A DNA stretch of 64,000 bases from Balaenoptera acutorostrata (taxonomy: Eukaryota; Chordata; Mammalia; Artiodactyla; Balaenopteridae): the NCBI RefSeq assembly GCF_949987535.1, contig NC_080075.1, positions 40,224,036 through 40,288,035 on the forward strand, given 5' to 3'. Both the position numbers and the translations under genes were made by a program. The notes under the pieces were generated by a model that was not told where the DNA came from, made no database searches, and worked only from the letters and a program-made list of their open reading frames with translations. Position 1 is the first letter of the stretch. Every line of letters begins with the position of its first letter. Shown piece by piece: positions 11,230 through 26,599 of this stretch.

Positions 11230-12190
11230 TTAACTCCAGTATTTATTGAGTATTATTTTGTACCAGGCACTGCTAGATTCTGAGAATAAAAAGATTAAGA
11301 AAACATATTCTCTGTCTTCAAAAACCTCATAGTCTGGCATAGGAGACAGATACATAAAGTAATAAATATAAAGCAATATGATGAGTACTGCAATAAAGGT
11401 ATAAACAAAGTGCTATGGGAAGCCCAGAGACAGGAAGGATTAATTCTTTCTGGGAATGGTGGTAGAAGGAATAGGATTTTCCCAGTGGGAAGAGGTAGAA
11501 GGAAGACTATTCCAAGCAGAGGGAACAACATGAAAAAAGGCACAATGAAAGTACACAGTTTCTCTGGGAAACAATAAGTAGCCTGGTGTGGCTAAAACAT
11601 GAGATTTCTGCAGAGTAGTGGTAGAAGCCATGTGAAGGAATTTGAACTTTTTGTTATAATGAAGGCAACGAAAAGCTATAAAAGCAGGAAAGAGGTGTGA
11701 TTTGTGTCTTAGAAAGAAAACTCTGTGGCAGTGTGAATGACTGACTAGAGAAGGGGGATAGAAGGAAGGCAGGAAACCCAATTAGAAGGCTATTATACCA
11801 GACTAGGTAGAACTCTGAGCAGTAATTGTAGAACTGGAAAGAAGGGAATGAATGAATTTGACATGCATTTCAGAAGCAGAATCACTTGGACATGATGGGT
11901 ATTTGGATGAAGAAGGTAAGAAAAGAAGAGTCAGAGATTCCACCATGTATTTTGGCTTGTATGATGATTAATCTAAACAGAAAACAATAAAGATTTTTTT
12001 AAATGAGCTGTGAACTGATACATTTGCAGATATTTGCAAGACATTCAAGTGGAAAGATCCAGGAGGCAGTTGGAAATAAGGATCTCAGCTAATGAGTATA
12101 GTCAATACCAAAAATACAGATTTTTGGAATTAGCAACATAAAGATGACATTTGCAGTCATGTGAGCAGATGAAGTTTCAAGACGGAAGAA
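11230..12190 (+). repeat. Ancient medium-reiterated mammalian repeat
   Basis: It begins TATTTATTGAGTATTATTTTGTACCAGGCACTG and continues through CAAAGTGCTATGGGAAGCCCAGAG, TTCCAAGCAGAGGGAACAAC and AATTAGAAGGCTATTATACCAG, a recognisable old repeat consensus. The class was not determined. It is strongly diverged. Confidence 0.55.
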
Positions 12191-12603
12191 GAGGAACCAT
12201 TGCCAAATACTGCATACTACAAAAAAGTCAGATGATAAATATCTATGGCAAAACTTTTAAAAGAAATCTTTGATAAGAAAATATGGGGAAATATTTTCAT
12301 GATTATGAGGTAAGAAAGGATTTCCTAAAAAAGACACACAAAAGACACCAATCATAATGGAAAAGATTAACATATTTGGCTACTTAAAAACACTTTAAGA
12401 AAGAATGAAAGGACAATCCACAAAATGGGAAAAATATATGCAACACATATAAGTGACAAAGGACTTGAATTCAAAATATGTAAAGAGTTCTTACAAATCA
12501 AAGAGAAAAGGTAGACAATCTAAGCCAAAAGAGGGAAATATAAGAATAGGCACTCCACAAAAGAAGATACCCAAATAAACAACAAATATAAGAATAGGGG
12601 CTC

Positions 12604-12911
12604 GGGCTTCCCTGGTGGCGCAGTGGTTGAGAATCTGCCTGCCAATGCAGGGGACACGGGTTCGAGCCCTGGTCTGGGAAGATCCCACATGCCGTGGAGC
12701 AACTAGGCCCGTGAGCCACAATTACTGAGCCTGCACGTCTGGAGCCTGTGCTCCGCAACAAGAGAGGCCGCGATAGTGAGAGGCCCGCGCACCGCGATGA
12801 AGAGTGGCCCCCACTTGCCACAACTAGAGAAAGCCCTCGCACAGAAACGAAGACCCAACACAGCCATAAATAAATAAATAAAAACAAAACACTTAAAAGA
12901 AAAAAAAAAAA
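12604..12911 (+). mobile_element. CHR-type SINE inside old L1
   Basis: Well preserved, with GGTTCGAGCCC B-box-like and an AAATAAAT/A-rich tail. Perfect target duplication AGAATAGGGGCTC at 12591-12603 and 12912-12924. Confidence 0.95.
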
Positions 12912-13291
12912 AGAATAGGGGCTCAATCTCACCAGTAATCAAGAAAATACAAATTAAAAACCATAATGAGATATTACTACACACCCAACAAATTGACAAA
13001 ATTTTAAAACGTTAATAATACTAAGCTTTGGCAAAGATATGGAGCAACTGAAATTCTCATACACTATTTGGGAATATAAATTAACATAACCAATTTGGAA
13101 AACTGTGCCAGTATCTAGTCAAGTTGAAAATATGCATCCCTTATGGCTCAGAAATTTCACTCCTAGGATATACTCTAGAGATTTGCATCTTTATGTGCAC
13201 CAGGATACACATAAAAGAATGTTCAGAGCAGCATCCTTGTAATTTCCCCTAACTAGAAACATCCCAAATACCTATCAACAGTAGAACAAAT

Positions 13292-13383
13292 GATGTATAT
13301 GTATAACTGAATCACTTTGCTGTACACTTGAAACTAACACAACATTGTTAATCAACTACGCTCCAATATAAAATAAAAATTTT
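13292..13383 (+). mobile_element. Very short 5'-truncated L1 insertion inside an L1
   Basis: About 90 bases matching only the extreme L1 3' end (GTATAACTGAATCACTTTGC...ACACAACATTG...CTCCAATATAAAATAAAA). It splits the host L1 sequence GAACAAAT / TTGTAGTATATTC. It is effectively only the 3' UTR tip. Confidence 0.8.
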
Positions 13384-13599
13384 AAATAAATTGTAGTATA
13401 TTCATACAATGGAATACTATACAGCATATAGCAATGAAAGTGAAGAAGCTATAGAAATGCACAATGACATGGATGAATCTTATAAACATAATGTTAAGTG
13501 AAAAAAGCAAGTTACAAAAATAATTTCATATAAAATTCAAAATAAATACATATTGTTTATGAATGCATGTACAGGTGGTTAAGTTAAGAGAGAAATGCA

Positions 13600-13960
13600 G
13601 GAACTTCCTTGGTGGCAAAACGGTTGAGAGTCCGCCTGCCAATGAAGGGGACATGGGTTCAAGCCCTGGGCCGGGAAGATCCCACATGCCGCGGAGCAAC
13701 TAGGCCTGTGCGCCACAACTGAGCCTGCACTCTAGAGTCCACGAGCCACAACTACTGAGCCCGCGTGCTGCAACTATTGAAGCCCGTATGCCTAGAGCCC
13801 ATGCTCCACAACAAGAGAAGCCACTACAATAAGAAGCCCGCGCACCACAATGAAGAGTCGCCCCTGCTCGCCGCAAGTAGAAAGCCCATGCACAGCAACG
13901 AAGACCCAACTCAGCCAAAAATAAATAAATAAATAAAAATTAAAAATATATATATATAAA
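13600..13960 (+). mobile_element. CHR-type SINE
   Basis: Head GGAACTTCCTTGGTGGC, long body, tail of AAATAAAT plus a TA run. Target duplication AGAGAAATGCA at 13589-13599 and 13961-13971. Confidence 0.93.
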
Positions 13961-14205
13961 AGAGAAATGCAAGAAAACCACTACTATAAATTATAGGATA
14001 GTGGTTACCTCCGGGGAGACAAAAGTGCTTGTAATGGGCAAGAGATACTCAGGGATTTCTGTGGTCCCAATAATGCTCCACTCCTTGACCTCAATGTGGT
14101 GATTTCATAAGTTGATAACCAACTGATGAAACATACATATACATTTTGTGGACTTTAAAATATATTTTATAACTTAAAATTTTAATGAACTAAATTTTGA
14201 AATGG

Positions 14206-14604
14206 TCTTAAATCTAATAAAAGATGTAAGAGTAAGAAGTAACCAAAAGATCTTGATTCTAAGAATGATTAAAAGAGATAAAGAAAACATGCTATCTAAT
14301 CCATTTAAACTAACTGAATACCACAAAGAAAAAGGACAACTCTATTTCTGAGATAAACTACATTTAAATCTGTTTCAAGTCTGATGACTGGATTTCATTC
14401 TTTCATTCACTCAACAAACCTTTGAGACCTACCATGTGCCTGCCATTGCGCCAAGCACTTCAAGTAATGGAAAACTTAGCCCTATCTCTTAGCCTTCTCT
14501 TACTCTAGGACCCCCACTGACTTCTAATCCCTCTTGGAATAACAGATTTAGTGGAATACAATCTTGGGGAGGGGAGTGGATCTCAATTCCAAAATGTACA
14601 AATG
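14206..14604. other. No recognisable feature
   Basis: AT-rich. A short MIR/L2-like phrase (CCATGTGCCTGCCATTGCGCC) near 14434 may be a relic. Confidence 0.4.
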
Positions 14605-14618
14605 AAAAGGCATGCAGG

Positions 14619-14810
14619 GGGACTTCCCTCGCTGTCCAGTGGTTAAGATTTTACCTTCCAATGCAGGGGATGCAGGTTCGATCCCTGGTCGTGGAGCTAA
14701 GATTCCACGTGCCTCACGGCCAAAACACCAAAACATAAAACAGAAGGAATACTGTAACAAAGTCAATAAAGACTTTAAAAATGGTCTACATCAAAAAAAA
14801 ATCTTAAAAA
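14619..14810 (+). mobile_element. CHR-1-type short SINE
   Basis: Same subtype as the copy at 3.6 kb, with 'ACTGTAACAAAGTCAATAAAG' 3' segment. Target duplication AAAAGGCATGCAGG (14605-14618) and AAAAGGCACGCAGG (14811-14824), one mismatch. Confidence 0.93.
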
Positions 14811-14824
14811 AAAAGGCACGCAGG

Positions 14825-15794
14825 AATTATCAGGTGCTGATCTGAAAACACAATTAGTTCATGTCTCACCCAAAGAAATACAGAGAGAAAAGAGATGCTA
14901 GTTTTTTTCTTCTCCAAACATTAATAAAAATGAACAGACAACCTTTGTTTTTTTACATCAGGTAAGAGGAAAATTGAAGAGGTCAGTAGCAGGAATAGAA
15001 GCATGAGATGAACGGTTTTTAAAACCTGAGGAAATAAAGATACAATTTAAACAAGACTTCTGCTTTTTGCTTTTCAATAAAGGAAATCAGTATCTATAAA
15101 GTTATGTGATCTATATTACTCAACTTGTTAACCCATTTTTTAATTTTCAGAGTTAGCTCTGAAAAATAAAATTTACCCTAAAATGACAAGGATTTGCTCA
15201 GTGAGATTTTTAAAATTAAGCTACAAACTTCAAAACTTGAAGAGAAGTTCTGAAGTTAGCATAGTTAGAAAAAAGATTCCAAATATCTGTTAACAAATAA
15301 ATTAAGCCTCATTTACAAGTCATTAACCGAATCTCAACTCCATGTCTGGTTTACACAACTTTCCCTGTATTAGACCTCCTATAACATAGCAAAGCAATAT
15401 TCTGAGAAGCAAAAAAGGCTCAGCCAAGAATAGAAAACACTACTCATAAACATGAAAAAAACAGGAATTTTAAGATTACTTAGAAATTAAAAATTAGTAA
15501 GGAATTAAAATTAATAAGAAATTAAAAGGTGAGATAGACCTGGTATGACTAGTCTTCTCATTTAACACTCTGTTAATCTTTCCGAACACTCATTAAATGA
15601 TATTGAAGTGATGCCCAGGAACATAAATGTAAAAATGTCCTAGGAAATAATTTTCAGTTTACCAAAACTCGAATTTTGAACTCAGATAAAGCATGTTTGT
15701 TGATGTCAATCTGGTAATCTGATTCGTAATATGGTGTCTCTTTTTAAAATTAATGTTTGTTAACATATTTTAGGTAGCTCTTATAGCCAAATGA
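14825..15794. other. No recognisable feature
   Basis: AT-rich intergenic sequence without identifiable genes or repeats. Confidence 0.45.
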
Positions 15795-15945
15795 ACATGG
15801 AATCTGAAGACCGAGTTCTGCCAAATTCTGCCATTTACCAGCTATGTGATCTTGAGTAAATAACCAAACCACCCTGAGCCTCACACCAACCAACCTCACA
15901 AGACTTGAGAACAGATAAAGAAAGTGATTTATGTGAACAATATTG
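15795..15945 (+). repeat. MIR SINE relic
   Basis: Contains TGCCATTTACCAGCTATGTGATCTTGAG, a clear MIR core signature, followed by the degraded remainder. Confidence 0.75.
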
Positions 15946-18900
15946 TATGAGCCCCAAAGATGGGAAGCTCAGTTTCCTCAATACACTGCAAAAACTACTT
16001 TCCACAAATTAATAAATATTTTTACTCACCTTTTATTATGGGAAAATTTAAATACACAAAAGTAGAGTGTAATGAAGTTGTATGTATTCTCACTCAGCGT
16101 CAACAATTAAAAACTCATAATAATCTTGTTTCATCTATACTCCACCCATTCCCTCTCTTCCTCTAGTATTTGAAGCAAGACCCAGACATCATATCATTAA
16201 CTTCCTAAGAGCTAAAAGTCAATGGCCTCTTTTCAGTGTATATACAGGTATATGAAGTCCAACAGAGAGGTGTGAGCTAGAAATATGAATTTGTGGATCA
16301 CCAGTAATGAAATCAAGAGTTGAAGCCACAGCTTTGGATGAGGTCAAATATCCATGCTTGGGAAACAAGAAGATAGATTCTTGTGGTGCTCCTTTGTCAA
16401 AAAATATAAGTAGATATAAGCACAGTTTTTCTACCAAAATAGAAAACCCTATGGATTTTTCAAAGGCCTATAGAACTTTCATATCCTATGGTTTTAACTG
16501 TTTTTCTGCCTTAAAAAGTGTCCCTATAGATATTAATAGCCACTACTCTAAAGGATTTACCAAAATCCCTGGGACAATAATAGACATAATTGATGTAACA
16601 TCAAATTTAAACACTAATATTATGACCTATCTCAAATCTACTTTTCAAAGTATTTGTTGAGAACTTGTTGCTCCGGTTATATTTTCCTTTCTCTTTAAAT
16701 TGTAGAAACCTGTTTCATACTTTCTTTTGTATGTATATTACACAATAAAGTTTTTAAACTAAACTTTAAAAAGAAAATATGATTCCTGCATTTAAATAGC
16801 TATGACAGATGATGGTATATCTTATAAGCATTTAGAGCTTTGAACAGACATAATATTTGTGTACTAAAAATATTTTATAAGCTCTTTAGACACCAAGTTG
16901 TTGAATCAAAGACCATTTATTCCTACATTTTAATTAACTTTACCCCAAATGTCAAAATTAGTTATGATTTATTTATACTCTACTTCAATCCTGAAAAAAT
17001 TGTGACTCAAGTTCCTTAAATCCTAATTTTACAATCCACTTTAAAAGAATTTCTAAATTTCCTAAAATAGTTTTTATAAGATGTTCAATAAAGATTAACC
17101 TTTGAAAAACAAAGTACTTATGACACTTGGAATGGAATGGAACTTTGTGTCTTTTATTTCATTAGCCACCAAGTAAATTATTCAAAGCGGGTAGGAGGGG
17201 TACAATTTTTAGAAACACAATAGATTTTCAATGTTTAAATTTTGATAGGTTGGCATTAAATTGAGCCTAAGTACTATATGATTAGAAAGAACTCCAAAAT
17301 ATTTTTAAGCATATCCCTATCTTTGAAATAATAGTCCTAGAAATAAGAATGTATAGTTTCATAATTAGGAGATGGATTTTAGTTGTGAGCACACCATACA
17401 TTTCTTTATTTTTTTCCCTAAGCAAAAACTGGATATATTTAAAAGTAGTTTCAACTTTGACTATTTTATGTAACTGCCATTTCACCTAAATAACTGAAGG
17501 TTTTTTGGAAATATTTTTGATTTTTAAAAACTTCTGGAAGGCTTCACCTAAAGTGTTGTAAGTAAAATCCAACTCATTTTAAAAGCATGATTAAAGAATC
17601 ACTAGGTCAAAATGGCATGTTCCCCTCTCCCACCAAAAAAATCCAATTCTTTTTTCAGATATCAATAAATATCAACAGGATGATTAAGAAGCACAACTGC
17701 TTTATCAGGATCCATCAACTAAACACAGTCCCTCCCCCCCCAAAACCCCTCTTTTTCAAATAAGTATATTCCAGACACTCACACATTTAATTAAACAGAT
17801 TCTTTCTTAAAGATAATGGAGATGTTTTGTCCTTGTCAAATAAGCAATGCACTGTTATTACTTAGTATTCTTTTTCAGTTGGTGGTTTTTACTATAAGTA
17901 TTGTTGAATATAAATATTCCTTAGTTAAAATTAATGAGCCAATGAGCTTTTTTCATTCTCATTTTAGACAATGGGGGGAGAGACAGTATGGAAAATATAG
18001 AATAACTCGTTGAGAACTTGTTAGGTTTTCAATTAAGGAATTTTATAAAGATATCTTGATGCTGTTCTTAAATTACTTCTGCAACAGAAGCCAAGTGGTT
18101 TTTTTTTTTTTTTTTGGTCTTGAATAGTAATGATACAGATTTTCTTTACCAATAATGTATATATTAACTACATTTAATATATCAGATACATTTTATTTCT
18201 GTATCTCTAAAGAAAACCTTAGTGCCTGTCAGTGCCTAATGACATCAATAACATTCATTTATTCTGCCAAAGTCATGAATTTATCATTTTCACAACTGAA
18301 AAAAAAATCACAATTTATCTGTGAAACTATTTTGAACAAAATATATGAAAAAACTGGTAATTTTCTTTTGACACAAAAATTGAAACCTCTCGGTTTTCTG
18401 GTCTCTGAATCCGGCATGAATTTGCTGACATTCGGTGCCTTTTTACCTGATTTTCCTCTCACGTTTAATACCCCATAGAATTTTTAAATTTAAGAATTTT
18501 TTTCCAAAAAAAAACCCCATTTACAACGTTGAGAAATGTTGTTTCCACATGCCCTCAGTAGCTACTGACTAACTATAAAATACTGAAAAGCTCTACAACA
18601 AACGACGTTACTTCACTGAATCTTTTCAGAGCTTCAGCAAATTAATGCGGTGCTCCTGAGATGGTTTTAAGAATTTTTAAAAATTATTTAAAAAACACAA
18701 ACACGACCTATCCTTTAGCCCTAAAGCACCTCACATACGTTCACTGTAAGGTAGACTTTTTTGCCCCCAGAGTCTGAGCAGAGAACACAAGCCATGAGTA
18801 GAAAACATGAAGATTTCGTTGAGCACTCAAAGGAACAAAACTGTTGACGTCTTAACGTTGCTAAGTGTTCTGAAGTTGCTTAATCTCCTTAAATTGCTTC

Positions 18901-18956
18901 AATTCTAGCTGCTTCCATTGTGTCACCAACACCAAAACCCAAACAAACCTCTTCCC
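15946..18956. other. AT-rich, almost repeat-free left flank of the OTX1 block
   Basis: No gene recognised. A possible fragment of an old repeat lies at about 16230-16370 and a T run at about 18101-18116. The 117-codon plus-strand frame at 16307-16660 has no recognisable similarity. Confidence 0.45.
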
Positions 18957-20130
18957 TCAGAAGAATGGCGAGCTGAGGGCGGTTCTCAGAGAACCTGCCT
19001 GTAACAGGTGGCCCGGAAGGACCTGCCGCGCTCCCGCCGCCGCCGCCTGCACTCTGCGCCGCTTGGGCGCCCCCACCCCGTCCGGCCACTTCCGGCCGCC
19101 CCCGCCGCGGCCACGCACTTTCCCCGCTCCCCCAAGCTCCCGCGTCCCCGCAGCCTGAGGTGTCCCAGCGCCTTCCCGCTCCCGGTTTCCACTCAGCGCC
19201 GCGGGGCCTCGGCGCAGGCTGGGAGGCCCTGGAAGAAGCACGTGCCTCTTCTCGAGGCCTAGTCCCCCGGGCGGGAACTCCCGCCGGGCCTCCGCGCGCC
19301 CGGCCGCTAGTCCCCGTCTGCCTGAGTACACGGGCGCCGAAGCTTCTGGAAGCCGCCGAGGGGCCAGGCCACGGGGATGCATCTCACCTACGTGCCCGCA
19401 GCCTCGGCCCAAAGTGTGAGGTTCTAGAACATACCCGACAGAGTTCGGCCAAATAACAAATGCGACGAAATTGAGCCCCAGGGGGTAGAGTACCTTGCTC
19501 CGGAGGCCACACGGTTGTCCGAGCGGGTGCAGAGCCGGATCTCGTGGTTTCATTCCACCGCGCAGCCAGGAGGACCGCTGGGCCGCACAGAACCCGCCTC
19601 AGGGAGCTGCGGGTGGAGGCAGCCCAGAACCTCCAGCGGCCCTGGCGGCGGCTGCGTGAACCAGGGCGGCCCTGGGGAAGGCCAGGCAGGGTCGGCTGAG
19701 GAGAGCGCCCAGTAGGCCCTGCACCCCCGGTGCCCAGGCTCGTGCCGCGCGAGCTGGAAGCCTCTTTGCGCCGGCCAGGACTTCCCGGCACGTGTGGGCC
19801 CCGCATTCCAGGGGCCCCGCCGCACACCGAACCGGCGCGCTGGGTCGCCCTCAGCCGGCAGCGCCGCGGGGCCAGGCTTGGAGGGGCCGTGGCTGCGCCC
19901 TCCTGCGGGCCTTTGCGGAGTCGGGGATATTGGGCTTGTTGGGTAGGAAGGCGTGGGCCTACGGAGTCCGAGACGGGCCTACGGAGTCCGAGACGGGCCT
20001 ACGGAGTCCGGAGGGCGGACGCGGCTGAGAGGGTTTCCCTCCAGTCCGGGCTCACAGCACTGAGACCTAGCTCGGCGCGGGACCCTGGAGGAGGGGGTCG
20101 TTCTCCAAACCCGGCCTCACGTTGTGTTCT
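18957..20130. promoter_or_regulatory. CpG island downstream of OTX1
   Basis: A compact CpG island beginning sharply after AT-rich sequence, about 0.9 kb beyond the inferred OTX1 3' end. It contains GC boxes and a 20-bp tandem repeat at 19955-20010. No recognisable coding exon is present. It may be the promoter of an unannotated noncoding RNA or an orphan island. Confidence 0.55.
19955..20010. repeat. 20-bp tandem repeat in the downstream CpG island
   Basis: The unit ACGGAGTCCGAGACGGGCCT occurs twice exactly (19961-19980, 19981-20000), with partial copies on both sides. Each unit contains three CpGs. Confidence 0.9.
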
Positions 20131-21063
20131 CAGGTCTTACACGGAATGAAAAGAATAGGGTGTGTCGGTCACTTCGCAGGAAACTTTTCGTTGTTTCCTT
20201 ATTTCCTTCCCGCCCATGGACAAGTTGAGCAGCTTCTGGGCCTTACACCCAGGAGGTTTCAGACCAGAGTATGGACTCTGGGTCTTCTGGAGGATCATCT
20301 CACCCCATCCCCACCCCTACCCTGTCTTCCTCAGGGGAAGGTGGACCCGTCCTTCCGAACCCCCTTGTGTGAGCCAGGAGTCTTCTTCCCCTGCCAAAGT
20401 GAAACGCGTCCCTATCGACTTTTCTAGATTTTGTGTTTGCGTTTTAAAGAAACTTAGCAATACGAACAAAGATATTTTGGCTACTTCTGGCAGGGTCTGA
20501 GGGTTTAAAGGGACATCTTAGCACGTGGAAGGGATGACTCGGATTCCCCCGGCCTCCGTGAAGCCACCGGGGACAGCTCAGCAGAAAGGAAGGTCGTCTG
20601 CTGCCAACATGCAAGACACGGATCGGTTTTTTGTCGTTTTGTTTTCTTTTCCTTTTTGGCTCAGCTCTGAGAGCATTACAGAGCTATCCTTTCCCGCCTC
20701 CCGACCCTCTTCCCCTCCCCCTCTTCTTTCTGGTGCAAGCAATTAGGGTGAAGAAATCAGTGCCAGGCTCCTGCCTCTGAAGAGAAAGGAATTGCTTCGG
20801 GAATTGAGTCCTGACACCTGTCTCTGTCCTGGATGGCGAGAGGGGATACGGGGTCAAAACGCCTGGGGGAAGAGGCCGGGCTGACCGGGAGGAGGGGACC
20901 CTCCCTAGGAGAGCATTTCTTTGGCCTCCAGCTTCACACGGGTTATTAACACGCGGGTTATTAACACGGGGGTTTCCTCTTTTTAGTCCCCTCCACCCAC
21001 CCAAGACCAGGACCTGGGCTGGAAGCAGAAGAGCAACACTGACAAGCCGTTCATTAATTTGCA
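20131..21063. other. Region between downstream CpG island and OTX1 3' end
   Basis: GC content is moderate to high, without a gene or interspersed repeat that I can recognise apart from the short duplication at 20939-20970. Confidence 0.6.
20939..20970. repeat. Tandem duplication containing GTTATTAAC
   Basis: The segment GGGTTATTAACACG occurs twice in tandem, about 16 bases apart, just beyond the inferred 3' end of OTX1. Confidence 0.85.
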
Positions 21064-21069
21064 TTTATT
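21064..21069 (-). terminator. OTX1: Candidate OTX1 polyadenylation signal 2
   Basis: AATAAA on the minus strand (context GAAAATAAATGC), about 1.45 kb after the stop. Either this or the site 300 bases upstream could be the main 3' end. Confidence 0.4.
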
Positions 21070-21365
21070 TTCGGGAAATAATGTAGATAAAGGGGGCGGA
21101 AGGGGACTGCCTTACATTTCAACAAGTAATTTGCGATCTTCACATCGGACAAATCAAATTTACAAATTACTTTCCCACCTACTGGACGAAAAGGCCAAAG
21201 CCAAAACTGATATACAGGCGTGGGTTCTCCGCAGATTTCGGAGAATGAAGGTGCACTAAAAACTCACTAGACAAAACAGGGTTGTTTAAAGAGAGAGAAG
21301 CCAACAGAGGAATTGGAACCGGGGTTTGGGGCCTGGGTTTGTTTGTTTTTCCATAATGCTGTATT

Positions 21366-21371
21366 TTTATT
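21366..21371 (-). terminator. OTX1: Candidate OTX1 polyadenylation signal 1
   Basis: AATAAA on the minus strand (TTTATT on the plus strand), 1.15 kb after the OTX1 stop, in a T-rich plus-strand context. Confidence 0.35.
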
Positions 21372-22429
21372 TTTTGTTTTCTTTTGGTTTTGATCTCTTA
21401 ACTGGAACTGCGACCCTGTGCTTAGACCTGGTGAAGGGCTCAGTCCTGCGCCCCGGCCCAGACTAGCCCCCTCCCCTGTACCCTGACTTGGCTCTTGCCT
21501 TTACACTCCCAGACCCTCCCGATCCTCCGCGCGCAGCTTCCTGAAACCAAACGATTCTCTTTAATAAATACACAGAGGGAGAAGGTGTGAGAGGGCAGGG
21601 AAGCTTTGCAACAACTGAAAAAGTAAAAGCGCCATCGTTTGAGGAAGAGAGGAAAGGGGACAGAGGGAAAATATTTTTTGTTTTTGTTATATATATATGT
21701 GTATATATATATATGCTGTATATATCTTAAAGTTCTATTTCTTGGGCTCTAAGACGAGATATGCTCAGTTCAACCAACAGCAACTAAAAAGTTTAAGTGG
21801 TCCCTGGAACGGACCTGACTATATACAGCATTCCCGCCGAAGCGGAAGCCTGAGCCAGTTCTACGCAGGGCGGGGCTGTGCGCGAGAGGCTATGGGTGCG
21901 CTCCTCCCTCTGGGCCTCGTCCCAGCGCATCCGGCTGGGGAGGAGGAAACGCCGGGAAGCTCTGGTCTGCAGGCGGGGAGCGGGGCTTAGGGCAGCTGAA
22001 GGGGCGGCAGTCTGCACGCGAGAAACGCTTAGTGGTTGTTTTGATTTGGAGTAGAGCATGGGTGCACTCCAACAGGCAGACACATGCCAGTTAGTGACTC
22101 CAGTGTCCAGAAAGAATAAATTAAAGTGTAGGGCTCAAACAGCAAGTCAGAGCGAAGAGCCTCCGAAGGCTGCAAGCGCATAACTGTCCAGAAAGACTAG
22201 AAGATGGTGACTTAGGAGTTCGTTAGGGGTTGAGGAGGGCAGCACACAGCTCTCCCGTATAGAACTTGTGGGCCAAGCCGAAGCACCGCTCCCCTCATCC
22301 AAGGGGTGGGCAGGGTTTGCACATCCCCCAAGCAAGTGGCACAAAGATGAGGGCGGCAGTGCAGCAATGGGCATCTTTTGGGAGCGTGAAATTTCGGGTC
22401 TGGAAAAGCCGAGGCAAAGGCGGGCAGTG

Positions 22430-22450
22430 CAGCAGCAGCAGCAGCAACAA
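22430..22450. repeat. Short CAG repeat in OTX1 3' UTR
   Basis: Plus-strand (CAG)n of six to seven units running into CAACAA. On the OTX1 transcript it reads CTG/TTG. It is a possible length polymorphism. Confidence 0.75.
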
Positions 22451-22515
22451 CTGGACGGGGACCACGGAGGGCGCAGGTAGTTGCGTTTCTTCTTCTCTTC
22501 CTCCCACTCCTGGGC

Positions 22516-25857
<3,342 letters not shown>

Positions 25858-25967
25858 GCTAACAGCTGGGTGGAGGCGCCCCGAAGGATCCAGGGGGCCG
25901 GGGCCGGGCGCAGTGCGGGGCTCCCACTGCGCAGTCCTTCAAGCTCTGTTGCGTCTGGGGGCCCGGC
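25858..25967 (-). other. OTX1: OTX1 5' UTR part of the first coding exon (probable)
   Basis: Reading on the minus strand, a pyrimidine-containing stretch ends in TCTCCATAG at 25968-25976, followed by GCCGGGCCCC and then about 110 bases to the ATG. This is a reasonable 3' splice site. From memory, human OTX1 has noncoding upstream exons, so this is the likely start of the exon. Transcript data would decide. Confidence 0.5.
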
Positions 25968-26599
25968 CTATGGAGACATGAGACACACGGAAACCGTCAT
26001 TCCGAGCCATCACGGCTGCCTGGTCTTGTCCGAGGCAAGGAGTCACAGGATGCGGAGGGGACGCCGGCTATGGAACTGTACAGGGCGGTCAACTCGGCTC
26101 TGTAAGGCCTTAGCCCAAAGACCACAGCTTCTTTGAAAAGTAAAATAGCTGGATCATGATCACCTCTTTTCGGGCTTGGAATGGGCCAGACACTCATAGG
26201 GCGACACTAGGAGTGAGGAGAGGTTAAAATCAGGGCCAAGCTTGGGAGGTCAGAGCCTGAACCGCAGAGTCTGCTAGGTCCCAAGACTAGGCAAAATTCT
26301 GGTCGGGTGGGAACGGGCCTCACACTGCACAAGAAAACATTTGCTCGGCCCCCAGGCGGCAGGAGACCCAGAGCATGAGGCGTTGTTTCGTTTTGTTTCA
26401 AACGTTTTTGAAAGTGGGACGCACAGGTAGATTCCGGAGAGCCCAGGTGAGGCACTGCGGAGGGCTAGCGGCACCTGAGCCTCTCCGGGACGCATTGCCC
26501 ACCTGGGAGAGTGCGACCTGCCAAAGTCTCCTCGGCTGGGTCCCGGCCCTAGAGCCGACAGCCGCCCTTCCAGTTGACTTCTCTGTGCCCAGCCGCTGA

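Larger units (their letters stand above)
12240..14205 (+). mobile_element. Old L1 LINE 3' region, interrupted three times
   Basis: Degenerate L1 ORF2 C-terminal sequence and 3' UTR (for example TATTGGGAATATAAATTAACATAACC and ACAATGGAATACTATACAGC). It is interrupted by SINEs at 12604-12911 and 13600-13960 and a short young L1 piece at about 13292-13383. No open frame survives. Confidence 0.78.
21064..22515 (-). other. OTX1: OTX1 3' UTR (extent inferred)
   Basis: Sequence after the OTX1 stop. The first AATAAA-type signals on the minus strand are at 21366-21371 and 21064-21069, giving a 3' UTR of about 1.2-1.45 kb, plausible for this gene. It carries a short CAG run near 22430-22450 (CTG on the transcribed strand) and a TA/TG-rich stretch at 21690-21727. 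No repeat insertion is visible. Confidence 0.55.

Noticed and set aside
16307..16660. 117-codon plus-strand frame
   Set aside because: No recognisable domain, AT-rich, no splice or promoter context, and its first part resembles a fragment of an old repeat.
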